A stretch of 64,000 bases of DNA from Microbulbifer pacificus (GTDB lineage Bacteria; Pseudomonadota; Gammaproteobacteria; Pseudomonadales; Cellvibrionaceae): positions 1,116,001 through 1,180,000 of the forward strand of contig NZ_PREV01000027.1 of assembly GCF_002959965.1 (NCBI RefSeq). Reading direction: 5' to 3'. The notes below the pieces were generated by a model. That model searched no databases. It was not told the origin of the DNA and saw only the letters and a program-made list of their open reading frames with translations. A program made the translations under genes and the position numbers. Below are positions 8,123-15,675 of the stretch, piece after piece. Position 1 is the first letter of the stretch. Every line of letters starts with the position of its first letter.

Positions 8123-9397
8123 ATGTTTCGCGATAGACCGAAAACGGCGCTTGCCCTGGCGGCGGGCCTAATGAGTACACTTGCGCTGTGCACAGCAGAA
8201 ACAAACGCGCAAGCGGAGCAGGATAGGGCGTGGCGATTTCGCCAGGTGGCCGCCAACTTCAGCTTCCAGAATGAAGCGGCTCCCATACACTTTCGTCAAC
8301 TGCAGAATCTGTATCCGAACAGAAAAATTGAAAGTGCGCACGGCGCTCCGTTACCACTATCGAAAGCGCCATTAGAGACAGATCTCATTACTTATCGATA
8401 CAAGGATAAGGAAAGCACGTTACAGGAGTATCTTACCCGCCGTCGAACTACCGGATTCCTGGTACTTAAGGATGGAAAAATTGCACACGAAAGTTACTTT
8501 TACGGCAATTCCGAACGCGCAGCGTCCATCATTTTTTCCGCCTCAAAATCGGTCATCAGCTTGCTGGTCGGAATCGCCTTCGATCAGGGTTTACTGAAAA
8601 ACGTCGACGATCCGATCACCGATTACCTACCGGAATTGAAAGGTAGTGCCTTTGACGGTGCTAGCATCAAAAATGTTCTGCAGATGACGACTTCCCTGTA
8701 TATCGAGGGGGCAAATCATGGCGTAAATGAGCCGGGCCGTGATATCCGCAATGCCACGGCGATCAGCCTTGCCTACGGTCAAGGAGATCTGCGTACGCAA
8801 CCGAAAACTGCCAAGAGAAAGCCTGGGAAAATGCATGGCCAAACCTGGGAATACCTCAACACGAACACTCAGGCACTCACCGTGCTGGTTGAACGGGTAA
8901 GCGGATTGACGGTATCCGAGTTCGCCGCCAAACATCTTTGGCGAAGAATTGGCACAGAGCAGCAGGCCTTCTGGCTGACGGATCGCACCGACGACGCACA
9001 GGCCATTGAGCACGGCTACATGGGATTTATTGCCAGTCTGCGGGATCTCGGACGCTTGGGAATGATGCTCGCCAACGAGGGGAGATGGGAGGGGCAGCAG
9101 GTAGTTTCTTCCCAGTGGCTGAAAGAATCCACGACCAACGACAACCCTGCAGTAACGAGCGTTTCCGGTCACACCATCATGGACTATGGGTACCAGTGGT
9201 GGTTACCCCGGGGGGATGCCGGCGAATTTATGGCGGTAGGTATCGGCGGGCAGTTTATATATGGGAACCCCTCACAACAGGTGGTGATTGTACAAACCAG
9301 TGCCGATCCTCAGTACAACAGCCTGTCCAAGGAGGAGAGCGTATACCTATATCGTGCCATCGTATCTGCATTGAGTTCGGATACCGCGAAGGGTTAA
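8123..9397 (+). CDS. Exported beta-lactamase-fold serine hydrolase (NylB/EstB-like)
   Basis: 424 residues from the ATG at 8123, chosen because AGAGG stands 7 bases upstream and the product then begins with a clear signal peptide (to about residue 30, TAETNAQA). An in-frame extension would overlap the receptor gene. The class C/S12 motifs are present: S-A-S-K at residues 139-142 (nucleophile Ser139, Lys142) and Y-L-N at 244-246. A GIGGQF segment sits near the third motif position, replacing KTG. This pattern is typical of 6-aminohexanoate-dimer hydrolases and esterases rather than true beta-lactamases. It would cleave amide or ester bonds in the periplasm or outside. Its place after the receptor and before a PhoD-like phosphatase suggests shared substrate processing. 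Confidence 0.85.
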   Translation: MFRDRPKTALALAAGLMSTLALCTAETNAQAEQDRAWRFRQVAANFSFQNEAAPIHFRQLQNLYPNRKIESAHGAPLPLSKAPLETDLITYRYKDKESTLQEYLTRRRTTGFLVLKDGKIAHESYFYGNSERAASIIFSASKSVISLLVGIAFDQGLLKNVDDPITDYLPELKGSAFDGASIKNVLQMTTSLYIEGANHGVNEPGRDIRNATAISLAYGQGDLRTQPKTAKRKPGKMHGQTWEYLNTNTQALTVLVERVSGLTVSEFAAKHLWRRIGTEQQAFWLTDRTDDAQAIEHGYMGFIASLRDLGRLGMMLANEGRWEGQQVVSSQWLKESTTNDNPAVTSVSGHTIMDYGYQWWLPRGDAGEFMAVGIGGQFIYGNPSQQVVIVQTSADPQYNSLSKEESVYLYRAIVSALSSDTAKG

Positions 9398-9453
9398 CCC
9401 GGTAAAGGGTCGCTTTGCGGCGACGATCACATTCAATTGAACGAGTAGTACAG

Positions 9454-11085
9454 ATGATAAGTTCCAAGCTTAACCGTCGCAGCCTTTTGAAACTGGGATT
9501 GGGTACCACCATTTTAGGCACCACTGCTTGCTCCGGTGATTATCAAGCCAATGACCGCTGGAACCGGGGCGATCTTCAGCACCTGATTCCGCTGGTGTCT
9601 CACGGGGCTTTCAATATCAAACTCTCTTTTTTCAATTCACGGGACAAGGCCCCGATTCTGAAAGTCGGCAAGCGAACAATTACTGGTTGCCAGCAGGATT
9701 CCCTGGGACGTTTCTGGGCATTTCGGGTTGGAGATCTTACACCGAATACGGAATATCAATTGCAACTGGTAGATTCAACCGGAAACAGCCTGTGCGATGC
9801 CTGGCCGCTCAAGACGTTCCCAGCTCCGCAGCAAAAGCCGGAGCAGCTGCGAATCATCAGTTATACCTGTGCAGGTGGCCCTGATCTGCCGGTTCTTCCC
9901 GGTAATCGTCATGCCTTCAAACCTGTTGTCTACCGTCAGAAACTGTTCGACACCATTATCGAGCAGAAACCCGACATGGTCATTTCCAATGGAGATCACA
10001 TCTACTGGGACTATCGATCCTGGGTTAAAAACCCGGACAGCGCTATGGCGCGGATGGCAATCGATCTTTTTCTTGGCACCTATGGTAGCTTTGATGAAAC
10101 CCTGCCGGTTAAAGGAACCAAAAATGAAATCACCCTGCAGGCTATCGCCGATGAGCAAATTGGAAAAGCCTACGGGGTAAGATTCCGTTCCACGCCGGTG
10201 TATTTCGTGACGGACGACCACGACTATTTCGACAACGACGATGCCACACCGGAACTGGTGACCTTTCCCCCGAATAACTTTCATCAGGATCTGCGCGATA
10301 CCCTTCAGGCGCAGTATTTTCCTGAATACATTGTGGAGGAGGAGCTACCTTCAGTATTCCCGGGTTACACCACAGAGAACAGCATCGCGCTATCTACCCA
10401 CTTTGGTATGGCTCGATTCGGTGATCTCTTCTGCGGCGCACTGTATGACTGCGGTGGCAAACTCAATCTCAATGGTGTCGATGCGGGGCTGATACCACGG
10501 ATAGTGGAAAACTGGCTGCTGGAAAAGACGTCTATGGAAGATACCCGCCACTTGATACATATTCCGTCTCACCCCATGGGGTGGACTGCAGGCAAATGGA
10601 GGGAATGGTATCCGGACCTGATCAAATCGGAAGGCACCCTGCTTGCAGAAGTAAAAGGTGATGGTCGAGGCAACAAGTTTATGTGGCAGCAGGGCTGGTG
10701 GTCCCAGCACCAGCGCCTGATCGAGGCGCTGTTTTTGCAGAACATACGCAAACCTCTGGTTGTCTCCGGTGATCTCCATCTGCTTGGGGCAGGGCAGATC
10801 AAACACAGCGGCGATCTGGATCTGACATCCAATCCCGTGACGTCTATCCTCAGTGGTCCGGTAGGAGTTGGCGGGCTCGGCTGGCTCAGTAAGGCCCGAG
10901 GACTCAGTGCCCAAACACCGCAATCCCTTGTGGTTGACGAGCTACTCGCGCCGCGGGAACGCAATGGATACACCCTGATCGATATGGATCGAAACCGCTG
11001 TCGCATCGAGCTGTACCAATGTCCGGAGGGATATGTAGTTCCAGAGGATTTACGGCCAGCGCTCGTCAACGCCTTCAGTGTGTGA
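9454..11085 (+). CDS. Tat-exported PhoD-like metallophosphatase
   Basis: 543 residues from the ATG at 9454; a start 13 codons earlier is possible but would bury the export signal. The N terminus NRRSLLKLGLGTT is a twin-arginine signal (Arg8-Arg9), and TTAC at 23-26 is a weak lipobox. Metallophosphatase motifs of the PhoD type are visible: SNGDHIYWD (Asp181, His182), TDDHDYFDND (254-261), HIPSHPMGW, and SGDLHLLGAG near the C terminus. PhoD enzymes are Ca/Fe-dependent phosphomono- or diesterases that fold before Tat export. The gene starts 56 bp after the serine hydrolase, on the same strand, so the two are likely co-expressed. The true substrate (phosphate ester or other) is unknown. Confidence 0.83.
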   Translation: MISSKLNRRSLLKLGLGTTILGTTACSGDYQANDRWNRGDLQHLIPLVSHGAFNIKLSFFNSRDKAPILKVGKRTITGCQQDSLGRFWAFRVGDLTPNTEYQLQLVDSTGNSLCDAWPLKTFPAPQQKPEQLRIISYTCAGGPDLPVLPGNRHAFKPVVYRQKLFDTIIEQKPDMVISNGDHIYWDYRSWVKNPDSAMARMAIDLFLGTYGSFDETLPVKGTKNEITLQAIADEQIGKAYGVRFRSTPVYFVTDDHDYFDNDDATPELVTFPPNNFHQDLRDTLQAQYFPEYIVEEELPSVFPGYTTENSIALSTHFGMARFGDLFCGALYDCGGKLNLNGVDAGLIPRIVENWLLEKTSMEDTRHLIHIPSHPMGWTAGKWREWYPDLIKSEGTLLAEVKGDGRGNKFMWQQGWWSQHQRLIEALFLQNIRKPLVVSGDLHLLGAGQIKHSGDLDLTSNPVTSILSGPVGVGGLGWLSKARGLSAQTPQSLVVDELLAPRERNGYTLIDMDRNRCRIELYQCPEGYVVPEDLRPALVNAFSV

Positions 11086-11087
11086 CG

Positions 11088-11099
11088 ATGTCTAGACAT
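11088..11099. repeat. 12-bp perfect palindrome
   Basis: ATGTCTAGACAT begins 3 bp after the PhoD-like stop codon. It is too short and lacks a T run for a terminator. It may be a protein-binding site, and its function is unknown. Confidence 0.4.
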
Positions 11100-11260
11100 A
11101 CCGATTCAAAGATCTATAGCAGTTCCGATCAAGGTATTCAGATCCACCACGTGGCTAATTCGCCAGGTCGTGCTGTGAAGTAGTTCCAGGAGGTTTCTGG
11201 CCAACAGGCCGGAGGCCTTGCACAGTAAGGGGTCTATCTATATCCAATACCCTTTAGTAT

Positions 11261-11289
11261 TCGACATAGTGTATTTTTGCCATTACAAT
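11261..11289 (+). promoter_or_regulatory. Sigma-70 promoter of the recombinase gene
   Basis: TCGACA (11261-11266) and TACAAT (11284-11289) each match the consensus at five of six bases and are exactly 17 bp apart. The recombinase ATG follows 38 bp after the -10 box. An AATAC/GTATT small dyad (11246-11261) abuts the -35 box and could be an operator. Confidence 0.65.
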
Positions 11290-11327
11290 GGATTCGCTAC
11301 CGAAAATCCGGACTTCAAGGCGCTCCT

Positions 11328-12596
11328 ATGTCTATCCCAGCACCCGTCCCTCTGTATCCAACCTACGTCGAGCTCAAGGGCTTCAAGCCAATCAATCCGG
11401 ATCAGACCTTTTTCAATGACTACCCCGAGCTGAAGAAATTTCTGGAATCTGGTGAATCCTGGTGGATGCCACACTGGCTCTGGGGCCAGGAGTTTCTGAG
11501 CTATGTGGGCCGCAACAAATCTGAGCATACATTCACACGTTTCCGCAACGAGACGGAACGTTTCCTGTTATGGGTATTTCTGCTCAAGGCGACGCCTATG
11601 GATCGTCTGCGCAAGGCAGATATTCTCGAGTATGTGGACTTTTGCTGGCAGCCGCCGGTAAACTGGATTTGCCTGGCAAATCACGAAAAATTCCAGCTGA
11701 ACAACGGCTGTTTTGTACAGAATCCTGCGTGGGCACCATTTCGGCTCAAACTGGCAAAAAACAGCCAGCCCTCGGATAACGAGGCGGACAAGAAGAAATA
11801 CCGTCCATCGCAACAGACATTGACCGCGACATTTACCGGCATCATCGCGTTATACAAGTATCTGATGAACGAGGAATACCTATACGGTAACCCCGCGCAG
11901 ATTGCCAAGACCGATTGTCGGCATTTCATCAAGGATGCTCAGGTCAAGGAGATTCGCCGCCTGACCGAGGCCCAGTGGCAGTATGTGTTCAACGTGGCGC
12001 TCAGTATGGCCGGTGAAGACCCCATCCACGAGCGCAGTTTGTTCGTTATTTGTGCACTGAAAACCCTGTTCTTGCGGATCTCGGAGCTGTCCGAGCGCCC
12101 AAACTGGACCCCGGTCATGAGCCATTTCTGGCAGGATTCCGACGGCAACTGGTGGCTCAAGGTGTTCGGAAAAGGGCGAAAACTGCGCGATATCACTGTA
12201 CCCCCCAGCTTTATTCCCTACCTCAAGCGCTATCGCCACTATCGGGGATTGAGCGCCCTGCCCGCCATCGCCGAGAATCACCCTATCGTGGAGAAAATCC
12301 GCGGCCAGGGTGGAATGACAGCGCGGCAACTGACCCGGGTAGTGCAGCAGGTTTTCGACCGCGCGTACGACGAGATGCGCCAGGTTGAGGGCGAAGACAA
12401 TGCGCGCAAGCTGCGCGAAGCCTCCACACACTGGTTGCGACATACCGGCGCCAGTATGGAAGTAGAGCGTGGCCGAGCACTCAAGGATCTTTCTGAAGAT
12501 CTCGGTCACTCCAGTATGGCAACTACCGATACGGTATACGTGCAGACAGAAAACCGGATTCGTGCACAAAGCGGTAAAGGACGGGGGGTGGAGTAA
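11328..12596 (+). CDS. Tyrosine recombinase/integrase, solitary
   Basis: 422 residues from the ATG at 11328, which has AAGG 7 bases upstream and a good promoter. The N-terminal half (about 50-190) is a SAM-like DNA-binding region. The catalytic domain has Arg250 (LFLRISELSE), Lys282 or Lys285 (FGKGRK), His368 and Arg371 (HWLRHTG), His394 (LGHSSM) and Tyr404 (DTVYVQ). The complete catalytic set suggests an active strand-exchange enzyme. No excisionase, transposon genes, cargo or flanking direct repeats were seen, and the gene is neither of the XerC/XerD size nor in their usual setting. It could be a remnant of an integrated element or a domesticated chromosomal recombinase. The function in the cell is unknown. 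Confidence 0.85.
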   Translation: MSIPAPVPLYPTYVELKGFKPINPDQTFFNDYPELKKFLESGESWWMPHWLWGQEFLSYVGRNKSEHTFTRFRNETERFLLWVFLLKATPMDRLRKADILEYVDFCWQPPVNWICLANHEKFQLNNGCFVQNPAWAPFRLKLAKNSQPSDNEADKKKYRPSQQTLTATFTGIIALYKYLMNEEYLYGNPAQIAKTDCRHFIKDAQVKEIRRLTEAQWQYVFNVALSMAGEDPIHERSLFVICALKTLFLRISELSERPNWTPVMSHFWQDSDGNWWLKVFGKGRKLRDITVPPSFIPYLKRYRHYRGLSALPAIAENHPIVEKIRGQGGMTARQLTRVVQQVFDRAYDEMRQVEGEDNARKLREASTHWLRHTGASMEVERGRALKDLSEDLGHSSMATTDTVYVQTENRIRAQSGKGRGVE

Positions 12597-12671
12597 TCCG
12601 GGATGGCACTCTGTCCGGGTACAGAATTAATAAAAGGAATCGGTGCCAATTCGGTATTCATTGAAATTCTG

Positions 12672-12686
12672 TCACGAAAATCGTGA
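12672..12686. promoter_or_regulatory. 15-bp dyad upstream of the 111-residue gene
   Basis: TCACGA-AAA-TCGTGA is an exact inverted repeat 78 bp before the ATG at 12765 and 76 bp after the recombinase stop. Its size and symmetry fit an operator for a dimeric regulator. No regulator is nearby. Confidence 0.4.
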
Positions 12687-12764
12687 ATCTGGCGGTGCGT
12701 TCTCTTTGGTGTAGTCAGACCATCGATTAGCATGCGCGGCTCATTTTTCGGGGGGAACCAGAAG

Positions 12765-13100
12765 ATGTCTATCGGACAGAAAATTTACCAACTCATTGAA
12801 CAGTTCGCGGTTGAGCCGACGTTCTGGAAGCAATTTACCAATGCGTTCCGGGAAGTGCTCGTGGACCAGGGTGCGGCGGATGACCTGGCTCACAAGATGG
12901 CGAGTATCGCCTTTGATGCTTTGCGGTTGCATTCCGGCAATGACTATCACCTTGGTATGGTTGAGGTCATCGCTATGCATCCGGAATTTGAGCAGACCAT
13001 GTACCAGGATATTGCGGCGGCAAGCGCGATGCACAAATACATGACGTTTTGCATGGACCTCAACCACATGCAGTTGGCTGCTGGTTACGCCGAACACTGA
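12765..13100 (+). CDS. Small protein of unknown function
   Basis: 111 residues from the ATG at 12765, preceded by a strong GGGGGAA ribosome site at 12750-12756. I do not recognise the family. The product is soluble, mostly helical in appearance and rich in Met, His and acidic residues (SIGQKIYQLIEQFAVEPTFW near the start, EVIAMHPEFEQTMYQD later). There is no signal peptide, membrane segment or Cys motif; the single Cys is in FCMDLNHM. It lies alone between the recombinase and the convergent YheT-type hydrolase, with a dyad upstream. The good ribosome site and the clean stop before the convergent gene argue that it is real. Confidence 0.65.
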   Translation: MSIGQKIYQLIEQFAVEPTFWKQFTNAFREVLVDQGAADDLAHKMASIAFDALRLHSGNDYHLGMVEVIAMHPEFEQTMYQDIAAASAMHKYMTFCMDLNHMQLAAGYAEH

Positions 13101-13129
13101 ATTGTCACCGGGCTGTAAGAGCAAATGCG

Positions 13130-14122
13130 CTAACGGTGATCCTGCAGATATTGCGGAATGACGGATTCCAGCCAGTAATGCGGCTTCCAAAGGGCGCCGC
13201 CGATGAATCCCACATGCCCTCCCCTCTGGCTGATGGCCAGCGTCACCTGCGGGCTTACATCGGATTCCGCGGGAACTGCGGTGGGACAGACAAAGGGATC
13301 ATCTACGGCGTGTATCAGTAATGTGGGTTTGGCAATATTCCGCAGAAGTGGCCGGCTGGAGGCGCGGGTATAGTAATCGTCTACACCCGTAAAACCATGC
13401 AGTGGTGCAGTGAAGTGATCGTCAAAGTGCCGAAAGTTACTGAATATGCGCGGCGAATTCAGCGGCGGCATCTGCTTCGCCAGCACGGGATCGAGGGCCT
13501 TGCGGTTGAGGCTTTCCCGCAAGCTGTCCAGCAAATGTTTTTGGTAGACACGTGAAAAGCCTCGGTTCATCCGGCGGCTGGAGAGATGCAGGTCCAGCGG
13601 GGCGGATATTGAAACAGCCGCAGTCAACGGGCTGCCCTCCCCGTCTTCACCCAGCCATTTCAGCAGTACGTTGCCGCCGAGGGAATAACCTACGGCCATG
13701 AGCGGTGTAGACGGGAAGCGATCGCGCAGTTGCGTGGCGAGCCAGCGGGGATCTCCGCTGTCGCCACTGTGATAGGCGCGGGGCAACAGATTGGGGATGC
13801 CGCCACAACCGCGAAAATGCATCACGGCAACCTGAAAATCCTGCGCAAGTAGCGCCTGCATCAGCCCCTGCGCATAAGGCGACTCCACCGACCCCTCCAG
13901 GCCGTGCAGAATAAGTACCAATGGCCGGGTCGTATCGTCCACCAACTGCACGGGTGTATGTAGCGCAAGTCGATCGCCATCCGGGGTATCAAGCCACTGG
14001 CATTGGGTGTGAATCCAGGGTTCTGGGCGATGGAAACGGGAAAAGATGGTTTGGAGGTGGCAGTTGCCGAGGCCAATGGCCGGTGTGAATGGAGAAATCA
14101 TGACTGCCGCCGGATAAAACAT
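13130..14122 (-). CDS. YheT-family alpha/beta hydrolase
   Basis: 330 residues from the ATG at 14122; an internal ATG at 14101 (323 residues) aligns better with the usual family start. The opening GLGNCHLQTIFSRF is the family signature seen in E. coli YheT. Catalytic elements in order are LILHGLEGS (oxyanion region), VGYSLGGNVLLKWLGE (nucleophile Ser), AVDDPF (acid) and RGGHVGF (His). Family members are cytoplasmic esterase-like hydrolases whose physiological substrate is unsettled. The gene converges on the small unknown gene, 29 bp apart, with no obvious terminator between them. Confidence 0.88.
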   Translation of the reverse strand: MFYPAAVMISPFTPAIGLGNCHLQTIFSRFHRPEPWIHTQCQWLDTPDGDRLALHTPVQLVDDTTRPLVLILHGLEGSVESPYAQGLMQALLAQDFQVAVMHFRGCGGIPNLLPRAYHSGDSGDPRWLATQLRDRFPSTPLMAVGYSLGGNVLLKWLGEDGEGSPLTAAVSISAPLDLHLSSRRMNRGFSRVYQKHLLDSLRESLNRKALDPVLAKQMPPLNSPRIFSNFRHFDDHFTAPLHGFTGVDDYYTRASSRPLLRNIAKPTLLIHAVDDPFVCPTAVPAESDVSPQVTLAISQRGGHVGFIGGALWKPHYWLESVIPQYLQDHR

Positions 14123-14184
14123 ATCAGAAAAATCAGGCGGCTAGCCTAGCGTTCCGTGGCACTGGGTTCAATCACATATGCTGC

Positions 14185-14691
14185 TTATGACGCTTCCGGT
14201 GCGGTGACCTTTTCATAGAATCGATATTCGCCATTTTTCTGGATCTGGTACACCACATAGGGTTCGAATTCGCCACCGCGATACATACCCGGGCTGCCCT
14301 GAGGCATGCCTGGCACTGACAAGCCGATACTGTCTTTGGGCGGATTAGCCAAGAACTGGCGGATCAGGCGCGCGGGCACATGACCCTCAAATACGTACTG
14401 ATTCCGCCATACACCCGTGTGACAACCCTGCATACTGGCCGGAATTCCCCAGCGCTGTTTAACAGCCGCGGTATCTAAGCCGTTTTCACTACCCACGGAA
14501 AAATTGTTCTGCTCCAGATGAGCTATCCACTCCTTGCAGCAAAGGCAGAAGGGTGACTTGTATACCACGATTTCCGCGCTGTGCCCTCCTCCGCTCACCG
14601 GCGACTCTACATGTGCGCCGGAGTGACTGCAGGCTGTAACAAGAACACCCAGAAAGAGTGGTGCGAGTGACAAAAAAAACCGTCTGAACAT
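14185..14691 (-). CDS. DUF411 metal-binding lipoprotein
   Basis: 168 residues from the ATG at 14691; a longer frame would overlap egtD. The N terminus is a lipoprotein signal with lipobox LVTAC (Cys21). The core carries KSPFCLCCKEW (Cys49, Cys51, Cys52), a variant of the K-x-P-x-C-G-C-C motif of DUF411, and later SMQGCHTGVW and PGMPQGSPGM, all family hallmarks. DUF411 proteins usually sit beside copper-resistance genes and are thought to bind metal, probably copper, in the periplasm. Here the gene follows egtD by only 10 bp as the last gene of the ergothioneine operon, an unusual setting. The metal role comes from the family, and the link with ergothioneine is inference. Confidence 0.85.
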   Translation of the reverse strand: MFRRFFLSLAPLFLGVLVTACSHSGAHVESPVSGGGHSAEIVVYKSPFCLCCKEWIAHLEQNNFSVGSENGLDTAAVKQRWGIPASMQGCHTGVWRNQYVFEGHVPARLIRQFLANPPKDSIGLSVPGMPQGSPGMYRGGEFEPYVVYQIQKNGEYRFYEKVTAPEAS

Positions 14692-14701
14692 CGTCGCGAG
14701 A

Positions 14702-15673
14702 TCAGAGTACTTGAGCGTAATAGATTGCATAGTGATGCTTTTGATCCGTCCAGTATTGTTCGGGAGAAAAGCCGGTATCCCGCAGCAGTGCCTGCAGTCC
14801 CGGCAATGTGTACTTATGGCTATTCTCGGTATGGATGGTCTCGCCCTCGGCGAAGCGGAATATTCGGCCAGACACCGAAACCTCCTGCTCTGCCAGGCTC
14901 ACAAGATGCATTTCCACCCGTTGACGCAGGCTGTGATAAAAGGCCCTGTGGGCGAACGCCCGGGCATCGAAATTTCCCTGCAATTCGCTGTTGATACGGG
15001 TCAGCAGGTTTTTGTTGAAGGCTTCCGTAATGTGATTGCTGTCGTGATAGGCGCGCTCCAGAATCACGGAGTCCTTAACCAAGTCTGCGCCCAGCAGCAA
15101 ACCGTCCCCAGTATTGAGATGTCTTGCAAAGGTGTTCAGCAGGCGGCGGGCCTGCTCCGGGGAAAAATTGCCAATGGTGGAACCGGGGAAAAAGATCACT
15201 CTGCGCGTGTCGGATTGCGGTAAGCGCTCCCAGATCTCAGGCTGGGTAAAATCGCCGACCATTGGCACAACGTTGAGATCTGGTAACCGCTGCTCTAAGC
15301 GCTGTTGCGCTTCCAGAAGAATTTCCGGGGAAATATCCAGCGGGTAATAGGCATCCGGATACGCCATGGCGGCGAGCAGTGGCTCCGCCTTTTCGCAGTT
15401 TCCGGCCCCGGGTTCGATCAAGGCAACATGGTTGCCCACTGCCTCCGCCATTTCCTCCAACGCATATGCAAAGATCGCCGCCTCAGTACGGGTCAGGTAG
15501 TAATCGTCAAGTTCGCAGATTGTCTCAAACAGTTTTGAACCGGTTTCGTCGTAAAGATATTTGCACGGAAGCGTCTTCTGTCGGGAAGAAAGTCCAGCGA
15601 TCACATCGCGCTCGAACTGCCGACGTAAATACTCCTCGGGCGGGACTGCAGTACCGCCTGTATTGATGGCCAT
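14702..15673 (-). CDS. egtD: L-histidine N-alpha-methyltransferase EgtD
   Basis: 323 residues from the ATG at 15673, which stands 2 bp after the egtB stop and gives the usual EgtD length (about 320). EgtD trimethylates histidine with three S-adenosylmethionine to give hercynine, the first step of ergothioneine synthesis. Visible features are KYLYDETGSKLFE near residue 40, DDYYLTRTE (histidine-binding region), the SAM-binding IEPGAGNCEK, YYPLDISPE, and FFPGSTIGNF. The downstream neighbour is the DUF411 lipoprotein. The whole set egtB-egtD-DUF411 reads as one transcript on the minus strand. Confidence 0.95.
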   Translation of the reverse strand: MAINTGGTAVPPEEYLRRQFERDVIAGLSSRQKTLPCKYLYDETGSKLFETICELDDYYLTRTEAAIFAYALEEMAEAVGNHVALIEPGAGNCEKAEPLLAAMAYPDAYYPLDISPEILLEAQQRLEQRLPDLNVVPMVGDFTQPEIWERLPQSDTRRVIFFPGSTIGNFSPEQARRLLNTFARHLNTGDGLLLGADLVKDSVILERAYHDSNHITEAFNKNLLTRINSELQGNFDARAFAHRAFYHSLRQRVEMHLVSLAEQEVSVSGRIFRFAEGETIHTENSHKYTLPGLQALLRDTGFSPEQYWTDQKHHYAIYYAQVL

Positions 15674-15675
15674 AT

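Noticed and set aside
8123..9397. True beta-lactamase (antibiotic resistance) gene
   Set aside because: The third motif reads GGQF instead of KTG and the overall pattern is that of NylB/EstB-like hydrolases.
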